Positions 1 through 8,290 of a stretch of 64,000 bases of DNA are shown here, one piece after another. Numbering within the stretch: the stretch's first letter is position 1; each line of letters begins with the position of its first letter. The notes under the pieces are model-generated. The model saw nothing but the letters and a program-made list of their open reading frames with translations. It did not search any database and was not told the DNA's origin. The stretch lies in NCBI RefSeq assembly GCF_021495345.1, contig NZ_CP099397.1, positions 4,657,001 through 4,721,000 on the forward strand. The letters are read 5' to 3'. This DNA comes from Pseudomonas hydrolytica. Its GTDB lineage: Bacteria; Pseudomonadota; Gammaproteobacteria; Pseudomonadales; Pseudomonadaceae. Position numbers and translations under genes: made by a program.

Positions 1-21
1 TGGTACATACGGTGGCAGCAC
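1..21 (-). CDS. Start of an unidentified gene downstream of the methyltransferase (partial)
   Basis: Only the first seven codons are in the window. A GTG codon at 21–19 reads M-L-P-P-Y-V-P. It sits seven bases after an excellent ribosome binding site (AAGGAG) inside the end of the methyltransferase gene, and it overlaps the methyltransferase stop by one base. This tight coupling suggests a co-transcribed partner. For a DNA methyltransferase the obvious guess is the cognate restriction endonuclease, but nothing in seven codons shows that. Confidence 0.45.
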
Positions 22-1826
22 TACATATCTCCTTCAAACAATCGACTACATGCGGCCTCAATGGCTTCTCGGTCGGCACCAGCATCGACCAATCTAGTTA
101 GCTCCACGAGGTCCTCAGGCGCAGGCAGCGGCAGCGACTCCAACTCGTAGGCCGAGACTGCAACCGAGCCGCTGACGCAACGAAATGCGCGGTCTGCAGC
201 CACGCTGTTGATGAATGCCCCCAGCACCTCGGCGCTAACCTGGGGCGCTTCGGTAATTGGACGAATCATGTTGATGTGATTTTCGACCACGACGCCACCA
301 TGCCTTTCCAAAAACTCGGCGGGGAGCGCCGCAGCAATCAGGCGGCGACTCTGTTCCTTGGCCGTGGTCCGTTGCAATAGGACGCAGGGCTTAGTGGTCA
401 CAAGCCAGTTATCTCCGGTTTTCAGCTCAAAGTAGGGAGCGTGATTCTTTTTGTCCGCACGGAACACGAAACGGCCGTCGGCTGTGATTGCCTCGGCCCA
501 GATCAGTGGCAGGCGTTTACTGCTTGGACGCTGGGCTAGCTGGTTCTTGAAACGGTTCCACACCAGCGGGCCAGTACTCACGCCATAACCCCAGTCGGCC
601 AGACGATGAGGCATGTGGGTCAGGCATTCGACCAACGCGGTTTGCTCAGTTGTGCGCGGCAAGAGCCAAGGTTGCGATGGGTCAGCAGGGAGAGCGATCT
701 CGCCCGTCTGCTGAATCTCAAGCCCGCCCTTGGAGGGAGCAATTTCGGCAACGACGACCGGGGCGCTATCAGCGCCTCGACGATAGGTCGTAAGAGCAGT
801 TTCCTGCAGCACGTCATCAAAAACGCCCTTACGGGCGGTGACAAAATCGATGGTCAGCGGTGGTGCTGAGCGTCCCAGCAGGGCCCGTAGATTCTTGAAG
901 TAGACTCCGGCCAAGAAGGAGGTCGGTGTCACGTAAGCAATCACGCCGCCCAACTTGGTATGACGTAGGGCCAAATCGGTGAACAACCCATACAGGTTGG
1001 CATGACCATACAGCGAGCGCCTGTAGCGTTCGCGAGTTTCTAGATCGAGCTTGGCTCGTCCATATGGAGGATTACCAATTACGAGGTCGAAACGGTCTTT
1101 CGGTGGGCTACGACGCAGCGAGTCGCAAACAGTCACCATGACAGGCAGCTTGCGCCCAGCCAGCCGGCTGATCGGAAGTACCACGGCGTCCAAGGTGACC
1201 TGGCTGAGCCAAGCCCCAAAGGGATCGATCTCGTAGCCGCGCAAGCGGTTGCCGATGCTCTGCATCAGCAGCTTCGGGCTGCAATCCTTCAGTTCAATCA
1301 TGATCCGCTGGGCTATGGGAGCAAGGAAGGCCCCCCCGCCACAAGCTGGATCAAGTACACGGCACTTTGTCCAGTCGACATTGGCGGCCGTTACCTGGTC
1401 GATGAGGCGGGCGGTCAGGACGGGCGGGGTGTAGAAAATGCCGTACTCCCCGCGATGTTCAGCCGGGAGCATGCCGGTGTAAGTCAGGCCTATCTGATAG
1501 GCGGCTGTCTCGGCATCAAAACTCGCTGCTGTGCGGCCGATGGTTTCAGCAAGTGCAGCGGCGGCCTCTGGAAGCGGCTCGGTAGGGAACGGCTGGAGTG
1601 GCGAGCGCAGTTCCTGGGGAACGATATCGACGCTGGTCAGGCCACGCCACCAAGCCTCGATCAGCCGGACGCCGAACGCACGCGCCAGGGCCAACTGATG
1701 ATCTACTGGGAAAGTAGTTGCCAAGGCGCGGGCCATGACTCTGGCTGAGGCCAGTATTTGGCTCGGGGATTCCGCAGCCGCTGGGTCTGCCTGCCGTGCC
1801 TGTTTTGCCTGTGCCATGTGAGTCAT
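21..1826 (-). CDS. N6-adenine DNA methyltransferase (gamma class, restriction-modification type)
   Basis: Predicted SAM-dependent adenine-N6 DNA methyltransferase of about 601 residues. The motif order is that of the gamma class: a motif X-like YTPP near residue 133, the SAM-binding motif I DPACGGG near 159–165, the catalytic motif IV NPPY near 252–255, then a long C-terminal half that should hold target recognition. I chose the ATG at 1826 because it is preceded by AGGGGGA; an upstream in-frame ATG at 1871 has no ribosome binding site. The next gene starts inside its stop codon, as in type II R-M operons. Recognition sequence and enzyme partner cannot be read from the window. It could also be an orphan or phage-defence methylase. 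Confidence 0.85.
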   Translation of the reverse strand: MTHMAQAKQARQADPAAAESPSQILASARVMARALATTFPVDHQLALARAFGVRLIEAWWRGLTSVDIVPQELRSPLQPFPTEPLPEAAAALAETIGRTAASFDAETAAYQIGLTYTGMLPAEHRGEYGIFYTPPVLTARLIDQVTAANVDWTKCRVLDPACGGGAFLAPIAQRIMIELKDCSPKLLMQSIGNRLRGYEIDPFGAWLSQVTLDAVVLPISRLAGRKLPVMVTVCDSLRRSPPKDRFDLVIGNPPYGRAKLDLETRERYRRSLYGHANLYGLFTDLALRHTKLGGVIAYVTPTSFLAGVYFKNLRALLGRSAPPLTIDFVTARKGVFDDVLQETALTTYRRGADSAPVVVAEIAPSKGGLEIQQTGEIALPADPSQPWLLPRTTEQTALVECLTHMPHRLADWGYGVSTGPLVWNRFKNQLAQRPSSKRLPLIWAEAITADGRFVFRADKKNHAPYFELKTGDNWLVTTKPCVLLQRTTAKEQSRRLIAAALPAEFLERHGGVVVENHINMIRPITEAPQVSAEVLGAFINSVAADRAFRCVSGSVAVSAYELESLPLPAPEDLVELTRLVDAGADREAIEAACSRLFEGDM

Positions 1827-2401
1827 ATTCCCCCTTTTTTTCGCGGGCCGAGATTCTACAGGATTCGGCATCCACGCCGACCGCTATTGCGCAATACTGC
1901 GTGATAAATTGATACCCAACAATCGCAGGAGCGCCAGTTATGCAACCGAATTACCCTCAATTCGGGCAGAGTTAGCTGGTACGCAGTGCTTTGGGCGAGC
2001 GCTTGGTGGTCGCATCTCGATTGGGCAATCGAGTCTTCGTCGAGAGAAAAATGACAGATATCCCCCATCAGAGCTGGTTTCACGAAGCACAAAGCTTTCT
2101 GGCGATGGGTAGTCCAAGGAATAACTACTGAGCCTCCGACTTCCCCGGCACGGAAAGCCACCCACCAAATACTGTTTAAATATACAGTAAAAACACAATA
2201 GCGCCACTCCCCCTAAGGCTCATGTAAGCTCGTGAAAAGCTGACCGTTCCGCGGTACAAAAAACAGTACACTAGCGGTACAGTCCCTAGCTTTTGCAGGT
2301 TTCGCAAAATTACGCTTAAGCCCAGTAAGGACGCTGCTTTCAGCTTATTTTACTTACGCTGAGCTGCTCACGGTTTTACTGGGCTTGCGGCGTTTCGAGC
2401 C
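1827..2401. other. AT-rich gene-free island terminus with repeats
   Basis: No convincing gene: the open frames here are short, overlapping and lack ribosome binding sites. Visible structure includes direct copies of GCGGTACA at 2251–2258 and 2274–2281. There is also a perfect 11-base inverted repeat, AAGCCCAGTAA at 2318–2328 and its complement at 2376–2386, lying 16 bases before the tRNA fragment. Such repeats next to an attachment core are compatible with integrase or excisionase arm sites, but that is inference. Confidence 0.5.
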
Positions 2402-2436
2402 AACTCATAATCCCTTGGTCCACGGTTCGAGTCCGT
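2402..2436 (+). pseudogene. Truncated tRNA-Met (CAT) 3' fragment, candidate attachment site
   Basis: The stretch matches my memory of Pseudomonas elongator tRNA-Met from the anticodon loop CTCATAA (2404–2410, anticodon CAT at 2406–2408) through the T arm (ACGG-TTCGAGT-CCGT, about 2422–2436). The D arm, the 5' half of the anticodon stem and the acceptor stem are absent: upstream bases do not pair with TCCC, and after CCGT the sequence runs straight into the terminator. It therefore cannot be a functional tRNA. It reads as an att remnant, perhaps with a small deletion of the acceptor end. Confidence 0.65.
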
Positions 2437-2442
2437 ACCTTC

Positions 2443-2470
2443 AAAGCCGCGCATTGCGCGGCTTTCGTAT
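2443..2470 (+). terminator. Rho-independent terminator following the tRNA fragment
   Basis: Perfect 10-bp hairpin, AAAGCCGCGC at 2443–2452 paired with GCGCGGCTTT at 2456–2465 around a three-base loop, followed by a T-rich tail. It probably is the original terminator of the tRNA-Met gene, left on the chromosomal side of the integration. Confidence 0.7.
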
Positions 2471-2589
2471 TTCTCGTCCCCTCTTAGCTGCGTTTCGCAG
2501 CCATTCAATTTTCCCTGAACCTTTCCCCTTTCCGCCCGGTCGGCTTAAAGAACCGTCGCGCTTCGCGACGCCAGCAAAGGATGCGCGAT

Positions 2590-3873
2590 ATGCCGAACCG
2601 CGCCAGCAGGATCGACGTTTCACAACTGCAACTCGAACAGCTATGGCAGCGTTATCAGCGGGTGCGCGCTGCCACGGAACGGCTCTGCGAGCCGCTGGAG
2701 CGTGAGGATTACGTGATCCAGAGCATGCCGGACGTCAGCCCGCCGAAGTGGCATCTGGCACATGTGACCTGGTTCTTCGAGGCCTTCGTGCTGCAGCCCT
2801 TCCTGCGCGGCTATCGCCCGCTGGATGAGCGTTACGACCATCTGTTCAATTCCTACTACAAGACCCACGGCACGCCCTTCGAGCGGGCGCGGCGGGGGTT
2901 GTTGTCGCGGCCGACGGTAAGCGAGGTGTACGCCTATCGCAGCCATGTCGATCTGGCCATGGAGCAGTTGCTCAACCGGATGGGCAGCGAGCTCGACGAC
3001 GAGGTGCTGCAGCGGGTCGAGCTGGGGCTGGAGCACGAGCAGCAGCATCAGGAGCTGCTGCTGATGGATATCAAGCACATCCTGGCGCAGAACCCGTTGC
3101 GCCCGGTCTATCGCCGCGACCTCAAGCCGGGTGGCACTGAGGCAGGCAAGCTGCGCTGGATCAACTTTCCCGCCGGCCTGCGCCATGTCGGCCATGCCGG
3201 CGAGGACTTCGCCTTCGATTGCGAGCGGCCGCGGCATCGCGTGTTCGTCGAGGCCTTCCGGCTCGCCAGCCGGCCGGTGAGCAATGGCGAGTATCTGGAG
3301 TTCATCCGCGATGGCGGTTATCGCAGCACGGCGCTGTGGCTGGCGGACGGCTGGGACCATATCCAGCGCGCCGGCTGGCAGGCGCCGCTGTACTGGCAGC
3401 GCGAGGGCGACGACTGGCTGGAGCTGACCCTGGGCGGCCCGCGCGAGCTGGATCTGAATGCACCGGTCTGTCACCTGAGCTACTTCGAGGCCGAGGCCTT
3501 CGCCACCTGGGCGCAGGCGCGCCTGCCGCGCGAGGAAGAGTGGGAAGTGGCCGCGCAGGACGAACCGCTGTGGGGCAACTTCGTCGAGAACGATCATCTG
3601 CAGCCGGTGGCCGCGGGCACCGGCGATGGCCTGCAACAGCTCTATGGCGATGTCTGGGAATGGACCGCCAGCGCCTACCGGCCCTACCCCGGCTTTCGTC
3701 CGCTGGGCGGCAGCCTGGGCGAGTACAACGGCAAGTTCATGTCCGGGCAGATGGTGCTGCGTGGCGGTAGCTGCGCCACCCCTGAAGACCACGTTCGCCC
3801 CACCTATCGCAACTTCTTCTACCCCACGATGCGCTGGCAGTTCTCCGGCCTGCGCCTGGCCAAGGAGCTCTGA
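2590..3873 (+). CDS. egtB: Ergothioneine biosynthesis sulfoxide synthase EgtB
   Basis: Non-heme iron enzyme that oxidatively couples a thiol donor (gamma-glutamylcysteine or cysteine) to trimethylhistidine (hercynine) in ergothioneine synthesis. The protein is about 427 residues. An N-terminal DinB-like helical domain carries the iron-ligand pattern, with HLAH near residue 55 and HEQQH near 149–153. A C-terminal FGE-sulfatase-type domain has the GDVWEWT and VLRGGSC motifs. The ATG at 2590 is preceded by AAAGG nine bases upstream; an ATG at 2581 directly abuts that motif and is unlikely to be used. egtD follows after two bases, so the pair is co-transcribed. No egtA, egtC or egtE is seen, which fits organisms using a shorter route or free substrates. 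Confidence 0.93.
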   Translation: MPNRASRIDVSQLQLEQLWQRYQRVRAATERLCEPLEREDYVIQSMPDVSPPKWHLAHVTWFFEAFVLQPFLRGYRPLDERYDHLFNSYYKTHGTPFERARRGLLSRPTVSEVYAYRSHVDLAMEQLLNRMGSELDDEVLQRVELGLEHEQQHQELLLMDIKHILAQNPLRPVYRRDLKPGGTEAGKLRWINFPAGLRHVGHAGEDFAFDCERPRHRVFVEAFRLASRPVSNGEYLEFIRDGGYRSTALWLADGWDHIQRAGWQAPLYWQREGDDWLELTLGGPRELDLNAPVCHLSYFEAEAFATWAQARLPREEEWEVAAQDEPLWGNFVENDHLQPVAAGTGDGLQQLYGDVWEWTASAYRPYPGFRPLGGSLGEYNGKFMSGQMVLRGGSCATPEDHVRPTYRNFFYPTMRWQFSGLRLAKEL

Positions 3874-3875
3874 GC

Positions 3876-4838
3876 ATGGCATTGGCAATCCGTACCCACG
3901 AACAGTCGATCAGCCCGGAACAGGAGGCGTTGCGCGAGGAAGCGCTGCGCGGCTTCGCCGCCCGGCCGAAGGCGATGTCGCCGAAGTTCTTTTACGATCA
4001 CAGCGGCTCGCAGCTGTTCGAGCTGATCTGCCAGCAGCCGGAGTACTACCTGACGCGCACCGAGGAGACCATTCTGCGCCTGGCTGCGCAGGATATCGCC
4101 GCGCTGGCCGGGCGCAACGCCAGCCTGGTGGAACTGGGCAGCGGCGCCAGCCGCAAGGTCCGCCTGCTGCTGGAAACCCTGCGCCCGGCGCGCTACCTGG
4201 GCATCGATATTTCCCGCGAGTTTCTGCAGATCTGTACCCGCCGCCTGGCCGCCGACTATCGCTGGCTCGACGTGCACGCGCTGTGCGCCGACTTCAGCCA
4301 GCCCCTGACGCTGCCCGCCGAGGCGCTGGGGCAGCGCCCGTTGGCGTTCTTCCCCGGCTCCAGCATCGGCAATTTCGACCCGGATCAGGCCCGCGCCTTT
4401 TTGCGCAATCTGCATCAGGCCCTGCCGGCAGGCAGCGGTTTGCTGATCGGCGTGGATCTGATCAAGGATCGAAAGGTACTGGAGCGCGCCTACAACGACG
4501 CGGCCGGGGTCACCGCGCTGTTCAACCTCAACCTGCTCGAGCGCATCCGCAACGAGCTGGACAGCGACATCGACCCGCGCCGCTTCCAGCACCGGGCCTT
4601 CTACAACGAGGCGCAATCGCGCATCGAAATGCATCTGGTCAGCCGGCAGGCGCAGCAGGTGCGCATCGAGGATCGCGTGTTCGACTTCGCCGCGGGCGAG
4701 ACCCTGCACACGGAGAATTCCTACAAGTACACGCCCAGCAGCTTCCGCGCTCTGGCGGGCGAATGCGGTTTCGCCTGCGCCGCCATGTGGCGCGACCCGG
4801 CGCAGCTGTTCAGCGTGCACTTTCTGCGGCGGGAGTGA
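3876..4838 (+). CDS. egtD: L-histidine N-alpha-methyltransferase EgtD
   Basis: Trimethylates the alpha-amino group of histidine to hercynine using three SAM, the first step of ergothioneine synthesis; cytoplasmic. It is 320 residues, the usual length. Family landmarks seen are the N-terminal PKFFYD segment, YYLTRTE at 57–63, the SAM-binding ELGSG at 86–90, and FFPGSSIGNF in the middle. It begins two bases after the egtB stop, consistent with translational coupling. The histidine substrate links it loosely to the hut cluster later in the window, but there is no shared regulatory motif. Confidence 0.94.
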   Translation: MALAIRTHEQSISPEQEALREEALRGFAARPKAMSPKFFYDHSGSQLFELICQQPEYYLTRTEETILRLAAQDIAALAGRNASLVELGSGASRKVRLLLETLRPARYLGIDISREFLQICTRRLAADYRWLDVHALCADFSQPLTLPAEALGQRPLAFFPGSSIGNFDPDQARAFLRNLHQALPAGSGLLIGVDLIKDRKVLERAYNDAAGVTALFNLNLLERIRNELDSDIDPRRFQHRAFYNEAQSRIEMHLVSRQAQQVRIEDRVFDFAAGETLHTENSYKYTPSSFRALAGECGFACAAMWRDPAQLFSVHFLRRE

Positions 4839-4925
4839 GAGGCGGCGAGACATCCACCGCTGCGCAGGGTGGTTTGGCGGCGCCGACTGCCGGGTAGTCC
4901 AGGCGCAGAGGAGGCTGGTGCGCCG

Positions 4926-4972
4926 CGTAACCCACCAGACGAGGGACGGCGTTGCGCCGATGGTGGGTTACG
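4926..4972. repeat. Perfect 12-bp inverted repeat between egtD and the Pmp3-like gene
   Basis: CGTAACCCACCA at 4926–4937 pairs with TGGTGGGTTACG at 4961–4972. A partial third arm (TAACCCACC) occurs near 5016–5026. The CGTAACCCACC core is unlike the other REP families in this window. It could be a separate dispersed family or a bidirectional hairpin between the egt pair and the convergent small gene. The rest of 4839–5077 shows nothing else. Confidence 0.6.
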
Positions 4973-5077
4973 CCGCCTCCGCTGCTGCGAGTCGCTCGGC
5001 AAGGTCACAGGCGGCTAACCCACCCTGCGAGAGCGGCGTTCGGCGTCTGTTGCGCAAACGCAGCGGCCACTGGGGTT

Positions 5078-5236
5078 TCAGCGTTTGGCGATGATGTACA
5101 CCGCGTGGACGATGCCGGGGATGTAGCCGAGCAGGGTAAGCAGGATATTGAGCCAGAACGCGCCGCCGAAACCCACCTGGAGAAACACGCCCAGCGGCGG
5201 CAGGAGGATGGCGATGAGGATACGGATAAGGTCCAT
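5078..5236 (-). CDS. YqaE/Pmp3-family small membrane protein
   Basis: Small protein of 52 residues with two hydrophobic membrane segments (about 4–22 and 28–50), and the family pattern ILLPPLGVFLQVG followed by NILLTLLGYIPGIVHA. Relatives of the Pmp3/UPF0057 family are stress-induced inner-membrane proteins affecting membrane potential; the molecular role is unsettled. The start at 5236 is chosen for its AAGGAG ribosome binding site; an upstream in-frame extension has none. It stands alone between egtD and the response regulator. Confidence 0.9.
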   Translation of the reverse strand: MDLIRILIAILLPPLGVFLQVGFGGAFWLNILLTLLGYIPGIVHAVYIIAKR

Positions 5237-5418
5237 GGGGCACTCCTTGAGGTCGTACTGAAACAGACCCAATGGCGCGCCGTGCAGTTCAGCTAGTCGC
5301 ACCGCCCCGATGCGCGCCGGGCGCTACGGACATGCGATCGCCCTTCGGCCGCGCCGCGGCTCGGACTGCGAACCAGGCGCTGGCGCCTCGCCGGATATGC
5401 CCCTAGTCTGAGGCCAGG

Positions 5419-6069
5419 ATGGAAGCGCCCACTATGCCCGAACGATTCCAACAAGAACGCATCATCGTGGCCGACGATCACCCGGTGTTTCGCGACGGTC
5501 TCAGCCGTATCGCGCAGCGCGTGTTTGCGCAGGCGCAGGTGTGCGAGGCGGGGGATATGGATGAGGTCCTGAGCCTGGCCAATGCCGGGGCGGCGCCTTG
5601 CCTGTTCGTCCTTGATCTGCTGTTCCCCGGACAATCGCCGCAGGCCATTGGCGCGCTGCGCCAGCACTTCCCCTGCAGTTCGATCGTGATCGTCTCGATG
5701 GTGGATAACCGCGAGCTGATCGACGAGGTGATGGCGGCGGGCGCCGATGGCTTTATCGGCAAGGCGACGCCTCCCGATGACATCGCCGAGGCGCTGTTGG
5801 CGGTACGGGCGGGCGATTTCGTGATGACCCTGGGCCCGCCCGGCATACCGACCTTCGCCGAGGACAGACACCTGCTGGAGCAACTGACGCCGCGCCAGCA
5901 GGAGGTGCTGCAACTGGTGGTGCACGGCCTGTCGAACAAGGAAATCGCCCGCCAGCTGGATATCTCGCCGTTCACCGTGCGTATCCACGTGTCCTCGTTG
6001 CTGCGCACGCTGGATGTCGGGACCCGCGCAGCGGCTGCCGCCAAGGGCGCCAAGGCCGGCCTGAGCTAG
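5419..6069 (+). CDS. LuxR/NarL-family response regulator
   Basis: DNA-binding response regulator of 216 residues. The receiver domain (about 14–130) shows the acidic pair D19/D20, the phospho-acceptor D66 in VLDLLFP and K115. The C-terminal LuxR-type helix-turn-helix (about 155–210) contains LTPRQQEVL and NKEIARQLDISPFTVRIH. GAGG five bases before the ATG at 5419 supports the start; an ATG at 5434 is possible. It is convergent with the hybrid histidine kinase, the two stops one base apart, so they probably form a two-component pair despite opposite orientation. Targets are unknown. Confidence 0.88.
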   Translation: MEAPTMPERFQQERIIVADDHPVFRDGLSRIAQRVFAQAQVCEAGDMDEVLSLANAGAAPCLFVLDLLFPGQSPQAIGALRQHFPCSSIVIVSMVDNRELIDEVMAAGADGFIGKATPPDDIAEALLAVRAGDFVMTLGPPGIPTFAEDRHLLEQLTPRQQEVLQLVVHGLSNKEIARQLDISPFTVRIHVSSLLRTLDVGTRAAAAAKGAKAGLS

Positions 6070-6070
6070 G

Positions 6071-7702
6071 CTAGCCGGCCTGCTCCCTGAGCTTGAAGGT
6101 CACCAGTAGCGAGCGCAGCTGCGCCGGTTGCACCGGCTTGGGCAGTACCGGAATGTCCGTGTCGGCCAGCTCTTCCTGCACGCGGCGCACGTCGTGCCCG
6201 GTCATGACGATGGCCGGCACCCTCTGGCCGCTGACCGCCCGCACATGGCGGATGCAGTCGGCGCCGGAGACTTCGCTGCCGAGATCGAAGTCGGTGATGA
6301 GCAGATCGAAATTCGCCGACGCCTCGGGCAGCGCACTGTAGGTGGCCACCTCGCAGCCCCATTTCTGCAGCAGGGTCGCGGTGGCCAGCAGCACGTTCCG
6401 ATCATCCTCGATCAGGCACACGCGCATGCCATCGAGCATGCGCGGTGCCTGCATGCCGCTGCGCTGCGCGGCCACCGCGCGGGCTGGCGCCGCTACCGGC
6501 TGCAGACCATCGATTGCGGCGAGCGTGCCGCGCCCCTCGACGGAACGGATGCGCACCTGCATGTGCATCAGCGCGCCCAGGCGCCTGACGATGGCCAGGC
6601 CCAGCCCCATGCCCTCGATATCGCTGTCGCGCGCCTGTCGCACGCGGTAGAACTCTTCGAAAATGCCGTCGAGATGCTCCTCGGCGATCCCCCGCCCCCG
6701 GTCGTACAGCTCGACCGAAAGCGTCTCGCCGTGGCGTCGGTAGCCAATCAGCACGGGGCGCCCCGGCGCGTACTTGAGGGCGTTGGACAACAGGTTCTGC
6801 AGCATGGTGGTCAACAGCCCCTGGTCGGCGAGCACGTAGACCGACGGGCAGCGCAGGCGAATCTCGACACCGGCCCAGCGTGCGGCCTCGGCATTCTGCT
6901 CGAGCAGTTGGCGCAGCACTGCGTGCAGCGCCAGCGGCTCCATCTGCGGCACCACCTTGCCGCTGTCGAGCGAGTACATGTCGAGAATCGAGCGGAACAG
7001 CCGCGCGACGCTGTGCAGGGACTTGTCGATGTTCTCCACCAGTTGCCGCTGCTCGGCGCCCAGGCTGCTGTCGCGCAGGCAGGCGGTGAACAGGCTGATG
7101 GAGTGGATCGGCTGACGCAGGTCGTGGCTGGCCTGGGCGAGGAACTGCGACTTGGCCAGGATCGCGGCCTGCTCGGCCTCGGCGGCCAGGCGCGAGCGTT
7201 TGAGCAGGGCATGCATGTACGCCGGCACGCTCAGGGTGGTCAGTGCCAGTGTGATCACCAGGTAGGGCTGGGTCTGCCAGTAGGGGGACGTGGCCAGGGT
7301 CACGGCCAGGGACATCATGGCCATGCAGGTCGCCAGCAGCAGATAGCCCGAGCCGTAACGCAGGCCGTAACCGACGGTGACCCAGACCAGAATGGCATAG
7401 ACCGGCAGCATGGCGGCGCCGCCGGCGGCTATCACCAGGGTGATGCACACGTAGTCGTTGAGCATGGTGAACAAGCGCCGCGCAGGGCGATTGCCGGGAC
7501 GGCGCCGAATGTCGTGCCACAGCAGCAGGGAAACGACGCAGAAGATCACCGCGAGCGTGAATATCTGCCCAGCCAGCCTCGTTTCGATCAGGGCCAGCTG
7601 GTAGAGCAGCAGTGTGTAGCCGATCGCGATTGGCGCGATGATCAGGCGCACTACCGCTTGGGCACGCTCGGTGTCGTAGGTGGGGGAAGCGGGCGCGAAC
7701 AT
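6071..7702 (-). CDS. Hybrid sensor histidine kinase with C-terminal receiver
   Basis: Inner-membrane hybrid kinase of about 543 residues. The N-terminal third (about 20–165) holds five or six hydrophobic segments and no large periplasmic loop. Then come a dimerisation/phosphoacceptor domain with H193 (ASHDLRQP), an ATPase domain with the N box at about 303, and G boxes including GMGLGLA near 364–370. A receiver domain at the C terminus has its acceptor at about D471 (ITDFD) and the conserved KP near the end. The ATG at 7702 follows CAGGGA at good spacing; ATGs further upstream are possible. The paired regulator is probably the convergent LuxR-type protein. The signal is unknown. Confidence 0.88.
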   Translation of the reverse strand: MFAPASPTYDTERAQAVVRLIIAPIAIGYTLLLYQLALIETRLAGQIFTLAVIFCVVSLLLWHDIRRRPGNRPARRLFTMLNDYVCITLVIAAGGAAMLPVYAILVWVTVGYGLRYGSGYLLLATCMAMMSLAVTLATSPYWQTQPYLVITLALTTLSVPAYMHALLKRSRLAAEAEQAAILAKSQFLAQASHDLRQPIHSISLFTACLRDSSLGAEQRQLVENIDKSLHSVARLFRSILDMYSLDSGKVVPQMEPLALHAVLRQLLEQNAEAARWAGVEIRLRCPSVYVLADQGLLTTMLQNLLSNALKYAPGRPVLIGYRRHGETLSVELYDRGRGIAEEHLDGIFEEFYRVRQARDSDIEGMGLGLAIVRRLGALMHMQVRIRSVEGRGTLAAIDGLQPVAAPARAVAAQRSGMQAPRMLDGMRVCLIEDDRNVLLATATLLQKWGCEVATYSALPEASANFDLLITDFDLGSEVSGADCIRHVRAVSGQRVPAIVMTGHDVRRVQEELADTDIPVLPKPVQPAQLRSLLVTFKLREQAG

Positions 7703-7884
7703 GGCAAATCCCTGCAGCGGCATCGATCCTGTGGCACCCACCATAGGCCGTAGCGGATGCCAGGCACAAGGCGGGCAATAGGCCGCTAGCACACCCGTAC
7801 TATTTCGCCGCGTACCTGCCCTTCTTACACTCCGGACCATCGCTTCGACACCGGGTCGAAGCCCGGTGATCGAAGGGAGTTCAC

Positions 7885-8256
7885 ATGAACATCAAAGGAA
7901 GGTTAGGCGCTCTGTTCATCGCACCGATGCTGGCCACGCTCGCGGGATGCCTGCCGCAGAACGCGCAGAACCAGGGCCTGCACAACACCCAGATGGCCAA
8001 CGACCCCTGCGCACCGAGCGCGACCAGCAGCCTGGTCGCCACTGGCCGCAGCCTGCTGGATATCGCCAACTCCGTGCTGGAAACCCAGCAGAGCTTCAAC
8101 GGCAGCTCCACCAACTACGCGCAACGCGTGCAGGCCATGGAGAACGCGCAGAAGCTCAACCAGGGGCACAACGTGCTCAACAACGTGGAAAATCTCGCCG
8201 GCACCGCCAACGCGCCCTGCGTCCCGGCCGCCGCACCGGCCAGCGCGTCGCGCTGA
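7885..8256 (+). CDS. Small putative lipoprotein
   Basis: Protein of 123 residues beginning with a short basic N terminus, a hydrophobic stretch and a lipobox LAGC whose cysteine is residue 22, so it is predicted to be lipidated and envelope-anchored. The mature part is rich in Asn, Gln and Ala and has two further cysteines (near 42 and at CVP close to the end). The start has a clear GAAGGGAG ribosome binding site. I do not recognise a domain. It lies divergent from the histidine kinase and convergent with the diguanylate cyclase. Confidence 0.8.
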   Translation: MNIKGRLGALFIAPMLATLAGCLPQNAQNQGLHNTQMANDPCAPSATSSLVATGRSLLDIANSVLETQQSFNGSSTNYAQRVQAMENAQKLNQGHNVLNNVENLAGTANAPCVPAAAPASASR

Positions 8257-8290
8257 CCGATCCTCTCGCGCCGCAGCCGGGCGTTGACGT

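Larger units (their letters stand above)
1..2436. mobile_element. Right edge of a putative tRNA-Met-integrated island
   Basis: Inferred from three things in the sequence. There is a restriction-modification type methyltransferase. It is followed by about 570 bases of noticeably AT-richer DNA with no convincing gene. That stretch ends exactly at a fragment matching a tRNA-Met 3' half from the anticodon loop through the T loop, with a rho-independent hairpin just after it. Tyrosine integrases commonly insert at the anticodon or T loop of tRNA genes and leave such a 3' copy at the far end. No integrase is visible; it would lie left of the window together with the intact tRNA. Core metabolic genes begin at egtB immediately to the right. 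Confidence 0.5.

Noticed and set aside
1856..2207. Short minus-strand frames (89–109 codons) in the AT-rich island end
   Set aside because: Overlapping each other, no ribosome binding sites and no recognisable features.
2402..2436. An intact tRNA gene
   Set aside because: No D arm, no anticodon stem pairing and no acceptor stem; only the 3' loop portion is present.
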